Numbered from the stretch's first letter, positions 1 to 8,572 are shown. The stretch is 18,848 bases of DNA from Actinomycetota bacterium (GCA_016210805.1 JACQTL010000275.1:1-18848); one strand, 5' to 3'. The notes: generated from the letters alone by a model not told the origin. Program-made: numbers and translations.

Positions 1-1
1 C

Positions 2-679
2 GACGGCACCCTCCAGGGCTGGCCCCAGCCCCAGATGTTCGGGGCCACCGTCAACATCTGCGCGCAGGTCAGCGTGCAGTCGGGGCAGATCTGGAGCACG
101 AAGATCCTCCCCCTCGAGATCGACGTCGACAACGGCGCCCCCCCGAACCCGACCATCACCACGACCTCGCTGCCGGCGGCGACGCCGGGCCAGCCCTACC
201 AGGCCCAGCTCCAGGCCACGGGGGGCGACGGCTCGGGCTACACCTGGCTGCTCTGCCCGGGATGGGCGCTGCCGGCAGGGCTCGCCCTGTCGGCGACGGG
301 CCTGATCTCGGGGACGCCGGGCCCCTCGGCCGAGCCCGTGGCGGAGGTCTGCTTCCGGGTCATATCCGGGGGGTCCACCGGGCTGGTCCTGGGGCTGGGC
401 TTCACAGTCGGCCCGGGGCCGGACCCCGTGCCGGGAGGCTCCACGGTCACGCTCCGCAAGTACAAGGTCGAGCCCACCTCGCTCACGATCGCCTCCGGGG
501 ACTCCGTGGAGTGGGTCAACCGGAGCGGGGGCCGACGGACGATCCTCTCCGGGAACGGCAAGCGGGTCATCGCCGTGCTGAAGCCCGGAACGTCCGCCTC
601 CACGCGCCTGGTGGCCCGTCGGGTCCACCGGTTCCAGGTCCTGCAGACCGGAACGGTCATCTCGGTCACGGTGGTGTAG
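2..679 (+). CDS. Partial secreted/surface protein: Ig-like domain plus cupredoxin-like domain (5' end missing)
   Basis: The frame is open from the left edge of the window, so the true start and any signal peptide lie outside; 225 residues are visible. Around visible residues 46-135 the pattern LPAATPGQPYQAQL... GLALSATGLISGTP is typical of the bacterial He_PIG putative immunoglobulin-like fold found in extracellular adhesive or structural proteins. The last ~75 residues (starting TVTLRKYKVEPTSLTIASGD, then SVEWVNRSGG) resemble the beta-sandwich of plastocyanin/cupredoxin proteins, where the next segment normally reads NxDxxPHT. Here the His, Cys and Met copper ligands are absent, so metal binding is unlikely. 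The protein probably acts outside the cell as a modular surface protein. Its substrate or partner cannot be told. Ig domain fairly sure, cupredoxin-like fold tentative. Confidence 0.6.
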   Translation, partial: DGTLQGWPQPQMFGATVNICAQVSVQSGQIWSTKILPLEIDVDNGAPPNPTITTTSLPAATPGQPYQAQLQATGGDGSGYTWLLCPGWALPAGLALSATGLISGTPGPSAEPVAEVCFRVISGGSTGLVLGLGFTVGPGPDPVPGGSTVTLRKYKVEPTSLTIASGDSVEWVNRSGGRRTILSGNGKRVIAVLKPGTSASTRLVARRVHRFQVLQTGTVISVTVV

Positions 680-688
680 CGGTCTCCC

Positions 689-717
689 TTGACCACCCGG
701 CGGGGTGGGCCTAGCGT
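689..717 (+). promoter_or_regulatory. Sigma-70-type promoter for the ANTAR-like gene
   Basis: TTGACC (689-694) and TAGCGT (712-717) are separated by exactly 17 bp. The GTG start at 725 follows the -10 by 7 nt, so transcription would begin at or next to the start codon (leaderless mRNA). The TTG at 689 that could be read as a start codon is better explained as the -35 element. Confidence 0.65.
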
Positions 718-724
718 GGAGATC

Positions 725-985
725 GTGAACGGCATGCCGACAATCCCGACCACGCCCTCGGATCCGGCACGCCCGGCCGGGGTCCCGGCCCCCATCCCCA
801 ACGTGGAGGGCGAAGAGCTGGACGTCGTGGTCGAGGCCGCCGACCTCATGGTCACCAGGCTCGAGATATCGGCCGTGGACGTGTACGAGAAGCTCGAGCG
901 GGTCGCCCGGACGGCCGGCATCCCGCTCCCCGAGGCGGCCCGCCGCCTCTCGGCGGTCCTCCGCCACCGTCCCGTGCCGATCTGA
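725..985 (+). CDS. Small ANTAR-like RNA-binding domain protein
   Basis: The 86-residue product starts at GTG 725, chosen because a 17-bp-spaced promoter ends 7 nt upstream; a longer TTG start at 689 would lie inside that promoter. Residues 33-81 read DVVVEAADLMVTRLEISAVD then VYEKLERVARTAGIPLPEAA followed by RRLSAVL. This matches the ANTAR pattern: a helix with xLMxR, then A/VxxxLxxxA, then a short helix ending in xxVA. ANTAR domains bind paired hairpins in nascent RNA and prevent termination, and are usually fused to a receiver or GAF sensor. Here only a proline-rich 30-residue leader precedes the domain, so any sensing must come from elsewhere. The canonical second-helix alanine is V52 here, which weakens the call. 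It could instead be an unrelated small helical protein. Confidence 0.5.
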   Translation: MNGMPTIPTTPSDPARPAGVPAPIPNVEGEELDVVVEAADLMVTRLEISAVDVYEKLERVARTAGIPLPEAARRLSAVLRHRPVPI

Positions 986-1003
986 GCCGCTCCGGGCCGG
1001 CTC
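984..1003 (+). terminator. Possible hairpin after the ANTAR-like gene
   Basis: GAGCCG (984-989) and CGGCTC (998-1003) form perfect 6-bp arms around an 8-nt loop, starting in the stop codon. No T-tract follows, so termination is only suggested. Confidence 0.2.
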
Positions 1004-1018
1004 CGAGCAGCCCTGGGG

Positions 1019-1024
1019 TACCCT
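1019..1024 (+). promoter_or_regulatory. -10 box of the site-2 protease gene (leaderless)
   Basis: TACCCT lies 6 nt before ATG 1031, with no Shine-Dalgarno sequence between them. This matches the TANNNT-to-start spacing of leaderless actinobacterial transcripts. No convincing -35 element is visible. Confidence 0.45.
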
Positions 1025-1030
1025 GGCCGC

Positions 1031-2185
1031 ATGTTCGGCGGCTCGTGGCGGATCGGCTCGATCGGAGGCGTCTCGGTGAGCGTCGACGCCTCCTGGGCCT
1101 TCGGCGTCCTGCTCGGCCCCCTGTTCGTGTGGAACCAGGTCTCGGTGGTGTTCCCCCGCATCGCGAACGGCGCGGCCCTCGGCGTCTCGGTCCTGGCCAC
1201 GGTGCTGTTCTTCGGCTCGATACTCGTGCACGAGCTCGCCCACGCCGGCGTGGCCCGGGCCCGGAGGATCCCGGTGTCGGGGATCACCCTGTTCCTGTTC
1301 GGAGGAGCCACGGGAGCCAGGCTCGAGGATCGGGGCCCGGTGAACGAGCTGCTCGTCACGGTGGCCGGCCCGGCCTCCAGCGCGGCCCTGGGAGCCCTGC
1401 TCCTGGCCGCCGGCCAGCTCGACGAGGTCCTGGGCGTCCCGGTGGCATGGGCCCTGCGCTACGTCGGGTTCCTGAACGTGGTCCTCGCGATCTTCAACAT
1501 GCTCCCCGGGTTCCCGGTGGACGGGGGCCGGGTCCTCCGGTCGGTGGTCTGGCGCCTCTCGGGGAGCCTTCACCGGGCCACCAGGGTCGCGGCCGGGACC
1601 GGCATGGTCCTCTGGCTCGCCATGGTCGGCTACGGCCTGTGGGTGGCGAGCCAGGGCGGGACGTTCGCGGGGATCTGGCTCGCCGTCCTGGGATGGATGC
1701 TGTTCGGGGTGGCCCGGACCGCCTCCCACGACGCCGGGACCCGCACCGTGCTCTCCGAGGGGACGGTGGCCGAGGTGATGGGCCCGGCGCCCGCATCGAT
1801 CCCGGCCGGGATCTCGCTGGCCGAGAGCCTGGACGGGTACCTGATGGGCCGGGAGCAGGAGACCTTCCCGGTGGTGGAGGACGGCCGGGTGGTGGGGATC
1901 CTGACCTTCCCGGCGGCCCGGAGGATCGGCCGGCGGGACCCGACCAGGCCGGTCCGTGACGCGATGCTCCCCGTGGCGGGCCACGCGGCCGTGGTGCGGC
2001 CGGACGATCCCCTGGACGCGGCCGCCGACCGGATGGGGGCCCGGCGGGCGGCGCTCGTCCTGCGCGACGGCGAGCTCCTGGGGGCCATCTCGCGCCGGGA
2101 CATCGCCCGGTGGGCCGCGGAGCGCAAGCGGGGCGCCCCACCGGGCGACGGGGCGCCGCGGACCGAGGACCAGGCCGGCGCCTGA
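1031..2185 (+). CDS. Site-2 protease family (M50) membrane metalloprotease with C-terminal CBS pair
   Basis: This 384-residue protein is an intramembrane zinc protease that would cut transmembrane substrates such as anti-sigma factors or other membrane proteins. The HExxH zinc motif is H67-E68-L-A-H71 inside a hydrophobic segment (about 50-75). The third-ligand motif is N156-M-L-P...D164-G165 after another hydrophobic segment. Further hydrophobic segments lie near 22-35, 105-127, 140-157, 188-206 and 213-229. Residues ~240-365 form two CBS domains (cores TFPVVEDGRVVGILTF and AALVLRDGELLGAISRRDIA), which usually bind adenosyl ligands and gate the protein. This is the Rip3 / SpoIVFB-like layout known in actinobacteria. 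ATG 1031 is chosen because of the -10 box 6 nt upstream. No anti-sigma factor gene is adjacent, so the substrate is unknown. Family assignment is firm. Confidence 0.9.
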   Translation: MFGGSWRIGSIGGVSVSVDASWAFGVLLGPLFVWNQVSVVFPRIANGAALGVSVLATVLFFGSILVHELAHAGVARARRIPVSGITLFLFGGATGARLEDRGPVNELLVTVAGPASSAALGALLLAAGQLDEVLGVPVAWALRYVGFLNVVLAIFNMLPGFPVDGGRVLRSVVWRLSGSLHRATRVAAGTGMVLWLAMVGYGLWVASQGGTFAGIWLAVLGWMLFGVARTASHDAGTRTVLSEGTVAEVMGPAPASIPAGISLAESLDGYLMGREQETFPVVEDGRVVGILTFPAARRIGRRDPTRPVRDAMLPVAGHAAVVRPDDPLDAAADRMGARRAALVLRDGELLGAISRRDIARWAAERKRGAPPGDGAPRTEDQAGA

Positions 2186-2220
2186 CGCCGGGCGGCTCGG
2201 AGGATGTCGTAGCCAGCCGA

Positions 2221-2226
2221 TAGCAT
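2221..2226 (+). promoter_or_regulatory. -10 box of adnA (leaderless)
   Basis: TAGCAT lies 8 nt before GTG 2235 and no Shine-Dalgarno sequence is present. It supports starting adnA at 2235 rather than at in-frame codons further upstream that overlap the protease gene. Confidence 0.4.
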
Positions 2227-2234
2227 CACGGATC

Positions 2235-5183
2235 GTGAGGCCCCGTCCGCTCGATCCAGATCCCTCCCAGGCACCCGTCATCGAGCACGCCGGGGGGCCG
2301 CTGCTCGTCTCGGGGGGACCGGGCACGGGGAAGTCCGCCGTGCTCGTCGAGCGGTTCGCCCGGCTGGTCGAGTCCGGGGTCGAGCCCGAGCGGATAGCCC
2401 TGTTCGCGCTGGACCACCGGGCCCGGCGGGAGGCCCGCGACCGGCTGATCCGGCGCCTGGGCCGTTCGGTCCCGGACCTGCCCGTGTTCACCGCGCACGG
2501 CTACGCGTTCCGCCTGGTGGTGGGCGAGCGGTTCGCCGAGCTGGACTACCCCGACCCGCCCCAGCTCCTGTCGGCCCCCGAGCAGTACGCCGAGGTCCGG
2601 GCGATGCTCCAGGTCGAGCGGAAGCAGGACTGGCCGCGGTTCGGGGACCTGCTCGCGGTCGGCTCGTTCGCCCGCCAGGTGGCCGACTTCGTCCTGCGCT
2701 GCCAGGAGCGCCTCCTGGGGCCCGAGGACCTGGCCGGGATCGCGGCGCGGTCGGGGCGCCCCTGGGCCGGGGAGGTGGCCGGGTTCTACCGCCGGTACCT
2801 CGACGCCCTGATCGAGTCCAACCAGATCGACTTCGGGGGCCTGCTCTTCCAGGCCGCCACGCTCCTCGAGCGCGAGCTGCCGGAGGAGGACCGGTTCGAG
2901 CACCTCCTGGTCGACGACTACCAGGACTTCACGGTGGCCGGCGAGGCCATCGTGCGAGCCCTGGGGGCATCGGCTTCCAGCGTGGTCGTGGCGGCCGATC
3001 CGGACGGGCACGTGTTCTCGTACCGGGGCGGCTCGCTGGAACCGCTCGGTCGGGTGCGGGAGGCGTTCCCGGGGGCCGGCGAGGCGGTCCTGGCCGAGAG
3101 CCACCGGCTGGGCGATCGGGCGGCAGCCGTGGAGGCGCTGGCCCGCCCGGACGGTCGTGCGCCCGACCGGCCTCCGGCGGGGATGCAGGCCACGCTGTTC
3201 GCCCACCCCGGGGAGGAGGTCGAGGCCGTGGCCCACGAGCTCTTGTCGGCGCGCGTCCGCGACGACGTCCCCTGGTCGGGGATGGCGGTGGTGGTCCGCC
3301 GGTACGGGCAGTACCTGACCGCCCTGCGGCACGCCCTCTTCAGGCACGGGATCCCGTTCGTCGTCGTGGCCGAGGCGGCGGCCCTGGCCACGGAGCCGGC
3401 CGTGCGCCCCATCGTGGACCTCCTGAGATACGTGTTCCGTCCCGAGCGCCGGGAGGACCTTCTGGAGCCGCTCCTCGGGTCGCCGGTCGTGGGGCTCGAC
3501 CCGGCCGAGGTCCGCCGGCTCCGCCGGGCCGCCCGGACCCGGCGGGTCACGCTCCTCGAGCTGGTCGACGGGGGGGAGGACCTCGCCGGGGCCGGGGTCC
3601 CCGACGAGCTCCGCACGCCGGTCGAGCGGTTCCGCGAGATGGTCCGCGACGTTCCCGAGCTCGCCGCCCGGCAGTCCCCCGACGGGCTGTTCTTCGAGCT
3701 GTGGCTCCGCCTCCCCTTCGTCCCCGGCCTGGTCGAGGACGTCGGCCCCAGGAGCGCGCGGGCCCTGGACGCGCTGTCCGAGCTCGCCGAGGCGCTGTCC
3801 CGGTTCGCGGAGCGGCGTCCCGGCTCCACGATCCAGGACTACCTCGAGGCCCTGGAGGGCGCGGAGTTCGGATCCGACCCGTGGACGCCTCCCGAGGACC
3901 GGCACCCGGACGCCGTGAGGGTGCTCTCGGCCCACCGGGCCCACGGGCTGGAGTTCGACGTCGTCGCCGTGGCCGGGTGCCTGGAGGGGGAGTTCCCCAG
4001 CCTGGGCCGCCCCGAGCCCCTCGTCTCCCTCGACCGCCTGGTGGCCCCCCGGCCTCCCTCCGAGCGCATGGGCGAGCGGCTGGCCGAGGAGCGGGCCCTG
4101 TTCCGGCTGGCAGTGTCGCGGGCCCGGCGAAGGACCCTCCTGTTCGCCAGCGCCTCGACCGGCTCCCGAACCGCTCGGACGCCTTCGCGGTTCGTCGACC
4201 GCCTGGGCCTGGCCTGGCAACCCCCGGGGGACCGGGTCCCCGGGGGAGCCTCCCTGCGGAGCATGGAGTCCGAGCTCCGCCGGGTGCTGGCAGACCCGGA
4301 GTCCCCGGCGCCGGAGCGCCTGGCCGCGGGGGCGGCGCTCGCCCACGTCGGGGCCGACCCGGGGGGCTGGTGGGGCCGGCGAGCCTGGACCGAGGGGCCC
4401 GTCCTGTACCCGCCGGACGAGCCGATCCGCACGAGCTACTCGCGCCTTTCCACCATGGAGAACTGCGCGCTCCAGTACCTCTACTCGGTCGAGCTGGGCC
4501 TCGACCCCGACGAGACCCACCAGATGTGGATGGGCTCCCTGGTGCACGACATCATCGACCGGGTGCAGCGGGGGGACCTCCCCAGGACGCTGGAGGCGAT
4601 GCTCGAGGCGCTGGAGGGGTCCTGGCGGTCGGAGGCCTTCCCGAACCGGGCCGTCGAGCACCGCCGCTTCCTCGACGCCCGGGAGATGCTCGAGCGGTGG
4701 CTGGAGTTCGAGCGGCCCGACCCCGTGGAGTCGGAGGCCTGGTTCGAGTTCGAGCTCGACGGCGCGGTGGTCAGGGGGCGGATCGACGCCGTGTTCCGCA
4801 TGGAGAACGGCCACCTCCGCGTGGTCGACTACAAGACGAGCCGGTACCCGATCAGCGGGGAGGAGGCCAGGGAGAACCTCCAGCTCGCCGCGTACTACCT
4901 GGCCGTGAAGCGATCCCCCCACCTCCAGCACCTGGGCGGCGAGCCCGGCTACCTCCAGCTGGCCTTCCTGGGGAAGGGCCAGGAGCGGGAGGGGTTCGCC
5001 CGTCGCGCGGTGTCCCCGGGAGCGTTCCCGGACTACGAGGCCTGGGCCGAGGGCCGGATCCTGGAGCTCGTGGATAGGATCCGGAAGGAGGACTTCCCCC
5101 CCAGCCCCGAGGCCGAATGCCGGTGGTGCCGGTTCAAGACGATCTGTCCGCGGTGGCCCGAGGGCGCGGAGGCGGCCAGATGA
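2235..5183 (+). CDS. adnA: AdnA: UvrD-like motor / RecB-like Fe-S nuclease subunit of the AdnAB resection complex
   Basis: The product has 982 residues from GTG 2235, near the ~1050 usual for AdnA. The N-terminal half is a UvrD/Rep-type motor: Walker A GGPGTGKS (27-34, K33), and later HRAHGLEFDVV and LAVSRARRR motifs. Its key sites are degraded: Walker B is D227-D228-Y-Q-D instead of DEYQD, the usual DPDQ is DPDG, and NFR is SHR. The C-terminal half is a PD-(D/E)XK nuclease: H771, D851 (GRIDAV), D865 and K867 (VVDYKTS), Q883 (LQLAAY). Four cysteines, C744 and C962-x2-C965-x5-C971, match the Fe-S clamp of AddB/AdnA. In mycobacteria AdnAB resects DNA ends, with AdnA cutting the 5' strand and AdnB driving translocation; the weakened motor here fits that split. 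The stop overlaps adnB by ATGA, implying translational coupling. Confidence 0.9.
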   Translation: MRPRPLDPDPSQAPVIEHAGGPLLVSGGPGTGKSAVLVERFARLVESGVEPERIALFALDHRARREARDRLIRRLGRSVPDLPVFTAHGYAFRLVVGERFAELDYPDPPQLLSAPEQYAEVRAMLQVERKQDWPRFGDLLAVGSFARQVADFVLRCQERLLGPEDLAGIAARSGRPWAGEVAGFYRRYLDALIESNQIDFGGLLFQAATLLERELPEEDRFEHLLVDDYQDFTVAGEAIVRALGASASSVVVAADPDGHVFSYRGGSLEPLGRVREAFPGAGEAVLAESHRLGDRAAAVEALARPDGRAPDRPPAGMQATLFAHPGEEVEAVAHELLSARVRDDVPWSGMAVVVRRYGQYLTALRHALFRHGIPFVVVAEAAALATEPAVRPIVDLLRYVFRPERREDLLEPLLGSPVVGLDPAEVRRLRRAARTRRVTLLELVDGGEDLAGAGVPDELRTPVERFREMVRDVPELAARQSPDGLFFELWLRLPFVPGLVEDVGPRSARALDALSELAEALSRFAERRPGSTIQDYLEALEGAEFGSDPWTPPEDRHPDAVRVLSAHRAHGLEFDVVAVAGCLEGEFPSLGRPEPLVSLDRLVAPRPPSERMGERLAEERALFRLAVSRARRRTLLFASASTGSRTARTPSRFVDRLGLAWQPPGDRVPGGASLRSMESELRRVLADPESPAPERLAAGAALAHVGADPGGWWGRRAWTEGPVLYPPDEPIRTSYSRLSTMENCALQYLYSVELGLDPDETHQMWMGSLVHDIIDRVQRGDLPRTLEAMLEALEGSWRSEAFPNRAVEHRRFLDAREMLERWLEFERPDPVESEAWFEFELDGAVVRGRIDAVFRMENGHLRVVDYKTSRYPISGEEARENLQLAAYYLAVKRSPHLQHLGGEPGYLQLAFLGKGQEREGFARRAVSPGAFPDYEAWAEGRILELVDRIRKEDFPPSPEAECRWCRFKTICPRWPEGAEAAR

Positions 5184-8100
5184 GCGGTCCGCTCACCGAC
5201 CGGGATCCTTACCCGGAGGCACCGCCCGAGATCATCCGGGCCCTGGGCGGGCGACCCCCGACCGTCCAGCAGTGGCGGGCCATCTCGCACCCGCTCTCCC
5301 CGGTCTCCATCGTGGCCGGGGCCGGCTCCGGCAAGACGGCGGTGATGGCCGCCCGGGTCGTCTACCTGGCCCTCGTGGCCGCCGGGCGCGTCCCGGCGCC
5401 GGACGGGGGACCGGGAGACCCTGGAGGCGTGCCCCCCTCGAGGGTCCTGTGCCTCACGTTCACGAACAAGGCCGCCGAGGAGCTGGCCAGGCGGGTCAGG
5501 GCGGCCGCCGAGGGGCTCGGCTTCCCCGAGGGGGAGGAGGCCACCGTCCTCACCTACCACGCGTTCGCCGCCCGGCTCCTGGAGGATCACGGGCTCCGGG
5601 CTCGGCTGGAGCCCGGGGCCACCCTCCTGTCCGAGGCCCACAAGTGGCAGGTGGTCACCTCGCTGCTCCGGGACAGGACCTTCGACCACCTGGAGGTCCG
5701 CTCGGTGGAGCACCTGGTCCGCAAGACGATCGGCCTCGCCGACTCGTGCGCGAACCACCTGGTCGAGCCGGAGGAAGTGGTCCGGCACGGCCTGTCGCTC
5801 CTCGCCCAGCCCGAGGTCCAGGCCGACCGGGAGATGCTGGAGACGGTGAACGAGCGGATCGAGCTCGCCGGGCTCGTGGCCGCCTACCGGGACCGGAAGC
5901 GGCAGATCGGGGCGATCGACTACGGCGACCAGATCGCCCTGGCCGTCCGACTGGTGGAGGAGCACCCGGAGGTCGGCGAGGAGTTCCGGGCCCGCTACGC
6001 CGCCGTCCTGCTCGACGAGTACCAGGACACCAACGTGGCCCAGGCCCGCCTGCTCCGGCCCCTGTGCCCTCCCGGCTACCCCATCACCGCGGTCGGCGAC
6101 CCCGACCAGAACATCTACGCGTGGCGGGGGGCGAGCCTGTTCAACATCCTCCGGTTCGGGCGGGACTTCCCCGCCGGCGACGTCCCGGCTCCCCGGCTCC
6201 CGCTGTACGTGAACTTCCGTTCGGGCTCCCGGATCCTGGCCGTGGCGGACGAGGTGATCGGCGGGGTGCCCGACGAGCGCCGGGCCGAGGGGAAGATCCT
6301 CCAGCCCCACCCCGACCGGGGGGACGGCCGCGTCGTGGCCTTCGTGGCCTCCGACGAACGGGCCGAGGCCCGGCGGATCGCCGAGCTCATCAAGGGGTTC
6401 GTCGAGGGGCGGCCGGCCGGAGGGGCGGACGGGGACCAGCCCGCGTGGCACGACGTCGCCGTCCTGTGCCGGAAGAAGCGGCTGTTCCCGGCGATCTCGG
6501 AGGTCCTCCGGAAGGAGGGGATCCCCGTGGAGGTGGTGGACCTCGGCGGGCTCCTCCGGATGCCGGAGGTCGTCGAGGTCCTGGCCTGGCTCCGCCTGCT
6601 CGAGGACCCCGCCCGGAACGTGGCCCTGGCCCGGATACTCCAGGGCCCCCGATGGCGGATCGGGTTCCGCGACCTGGCCAGGCTGGCCCTGTGGTCGGCG
6701 GCCCACAACCGGGACCTGTCCGGCGAGCTCCCGGGGGAGGACGAGCGCCCCGGCGACGTGGCCTTCGCCCTCTCCGAGTCCCTCGACCACCTCGATGCGA
6801 TCGACGAGCTCTCCGACGAGGCCCGGGGGAGGCTGGCCGAGTTCCGGGAGGAGCTCCGCGTGCTCCGGGGCCGGGCCGGCGACCCACTCGGCGACCTCGT
6901 GGCGGAGGTCGTGGAGCGCACCGGCCTGATGCGGGAGCTCGAGTCCCGGCCCGACGCGGCCGGGGTGAGCGCCAGGCGGAACCTGCTCAACCTGATCGAC
7001 CAGGTGGCGGCGTTCTCCCCCGTCGATGCGGAGGCCACCCTGTCCACCCTCGTGTCCTGGCTGGACATGGCCGAGGAGGCCGAGGACGAGTTCGAGCCGG
7101 CGCAGCCATCCGAAGAGAACACCGTGAAGCTCCTAACGATCCACAAGGCCAAGGGGCTGGAGTGGCCGGCCGTCTTCGTCCCCGGACTGGCCGAGCATCG
7201 CAAGTGGGCCAACTCGTCGATCTTCCCGGACACCAGCCGCCAGCCGAACCCGGTGACCCAGGCCGGGACCCTCCCGTTCGAGCTCCGGGGCGACGCCGAG
7301 GTCCTCCCGGCCTACCGGGGCAAGCTCCGGCCGTTCAAGGACGAGCTCAAGGAACGGGGCCTCGAGGAGGAGCGACGGCTGTGCTACGTCGCCCTGACCA
7401 GGGCCCGGGATCTCCTGGTCGTGTCGGCCGCCTGGTGGTACGAGGGCCCCGAGCTCGGACACGAGCCGGGCCGGTTCTACCTGGAGGTGGCCGGGCACCG
7501 GGCCTGCGAGGAGCTCCCCCGGGACCCGGAGCCCGAGGAGAACCCGCTGCTCGAGATCCGCCGGGCCAGGGCCGGCACGTGGCCGCCCGCGGCCCGCCCG
7601 GACGACGCCGACGAGCTCTTCCCCGAGGGCTGGCACGCGGCCGCCGAGCTGGCCGCCCGGGAACCGGATGCGATGGCCGCCCGGGCCGGCGCTCTGGGCC
7701 CGGGGGTCCAGGGGTCCTTCCAGCGGGCCCTGGCCGGGCACGTGGAGCGGGCCGAGCTGATCCGGGCCCGCACCGGTGCCGACCTGCCCCCGCCGGCCCC
7801 GGCCGCGGTCTCGGTGACCGGCCTGATCGACTACGAGGGTTGCCCCAAGCGCTACTACTGGTCCGAGATCCGGCCGCTGCCTCGCCGGCCGAACCCGGCC
7901 GCCCGGCTGGGGAGCCGGGTCCACCAGTGGATCGAGCGGACGGGCCGCGGGCAGGCCACCCTCGACCTCGACCTGGAGGACCTGCCCGACCTGTCCCCCG
8001 ACGAGCGCTACGCGCAGGTGGCCGCGGAGGAGGCCACCGAGGCGCGCCTGCAGGACGCGTTCCGAGCGAGCAGGTTCTACGAGCGGGGCCCCCCGCTCTA

Positions 8101-8572
8101 CGCGGAGCGCCCGTTCGCCCTGTTCCTGGAAGGGACGATCGTCCGGGGGAAGATCGACGCGATCTTCGCCCTGCCCGACGACAGGTGGGAGGTGGTCGAC
8201 TACAAGACCGGCCGGGTCCGGCCCCCCGACGACCCCCTGATGGGCCTCCAGCTCGACGTGTACGCGCTGGCCTGCCGGGAGATCTGGGGGAAGCGGCCCG
8301 AGGAGCTCGTCCTCACGTACTTCTACCTGGCCTCGGGAAAGGAGGTGTCGGTTCCGGCCGGCGACCCCGACGAGACGCGCCGGCGGATCCTGTCGACGGT
8401 GTCGGCCATCGTGGACAAGAGGTACGGGCCCAGGCCCGCCGAGCACTGCAGGTGGTGCGACTTCAGGAGCTTCTGTCCGGAGGGAAGGGCGTGGATGGAA
8501 GGGGCGGCGGACCAGCGGGTGGACGGGCCCCCGGGCGCCACGGTCGAGGGGACCGGGCCGCCGGCGGGCTAG
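5180..8572 (+). CDS. adnB: AdnB: lead UvrD-like helicase / RecB-like nuclease subunit of AdnAB
   Basis: The product has 1130 residues from ATG 5180, which overlaps the adnA stop (ATGA). The motor is intact: Q-motif TVQQWRAI (28-35), Walker A AGAGSGKT (46-53, K52), CLTFTNKAAEEL, Walker B D279-E280-Y-Q-D, GDPDQNIYAWRGA, NFRSGSRIL, HKAKGLEW and YVALTRARDLL. The C-terminal nuclease has H915, D993 (GKIDAIF), D1007 and K1009 (VVDYKTG), Q1024. It also carries four cysteines, C888 and C1090-x2-C1093-x5-C1099, the same spacing as in AdnA. From memory, only the AdnA subunit of mycobacterial AdnAB is described with an Fe-S cluster, so this is notable. The enzyme would unwind and resect double-strand ends in the cytoplasm before RecA loading. 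UvrD/PcrA without a nuclease is excluded by the C-terminal motifs. Confidence 0.92.
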   Translation: MSGPLTDRDPYPEAPPEIIRALGGRPPTVQQWRAISHPLSPVSIVAGAGSGKTAVMAARVVYLALVAAGRVPAPDGGPGDPGGVPPSRVLCLTFTNKAAEELARRVRAAAEGLGFPEGEEATVLTYHAFAARLLEDHGLRARLEPGATLLSEAHKWQVVTSLLRDRTFDHLEVRSVEHLVRKTIGLADSCANHLVEPEEVVRHGLSLLAQPEVQADREMLETVNERIELAGLVAAYRDRKRQIGAIDYGDQIALAVRLVEEHPEVGEEFRARYAAVLLDEYQDTNVAQARLLRPLCPPGYPITAVGDPDQNIYAWRGASLFNILRFGRDFPAGDVPAPRLPLYVNFRSGSRILAVADEVIGGVPDERRAEGKILQPHPDRGDGRVVAFVASDERAEARRIAELIKGFVEGRPAGGADGDQPAWHDVAVLCRKKRLFPAISEVLRKEGIPVEVVDLGGLLRMPEVVEVLAWLRLLEDPARNVALARILQGPRWRIGFRDLARLALWSAAHNRDLSGELPGEDERPGDVAFALSESLDHLDAIDELSDEARGRLAEFREELRVLRGRAGDPLGDLVAEVVERTGLMRELESRPDAAGVSARRNLLNLIDQVAAFSPVDAEATLSTLVSWLDMAEEAEDEFEPAQPSEENTVKLLTIHKAKGLEWPAVFVPGLAEHRKWANSSIFPDTSRQPNPVTQAGTLPFELRGDAEVLPAYRGKLRPFKDELKERGLEEERRLCYVALTRARDLLVVSAAWWYEGPELGHEPGRFYLEVAGHRACEELPRDPEPEENPLLEIRRARAGTWPPAARPDDADELFPEGWHAAAELAAREPDAMAARAGALGPGVQGSFQRALAGHVERAELIRARTGADLPPPAPAAVSVTGLIDYEGCPKRYYWSEIRPLPRRPNPAARLGSRVHQWIERTGRGQATLDLDLEDLPDLSPDERYAQVAAEEATEARLQDAFRASRFYERGPPLYAERPFALFLEGTIVRGKIDAIFALPDDRWEVVDYKTGRVRPPDDPLMGLQLDVYALACREIWGKRPEELVLTYFYLASGKEVSVPAGDPDETRRRILSTVSAIVDKRYGPRPAEHCRWCDFRSFCPEGRAWMEGAADQRVDGPPGATVEGTGPPAG

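Noticed and set aside
689..724. TTG 689 as start of the ANTAR-like gene
   Set aside because: It coincides with a TTGACC -35 element 17 bp from TAGCGT, and the GTG at 725 fits a leaderless start.
2226..4931. A ~900-codon minus-strand frame opposite adnA
   Set aside because: Composition is Pro/Gly/His/Arg-rich with no motif, while the plus strand shows complete AdnA helicase and nuclease motifs.
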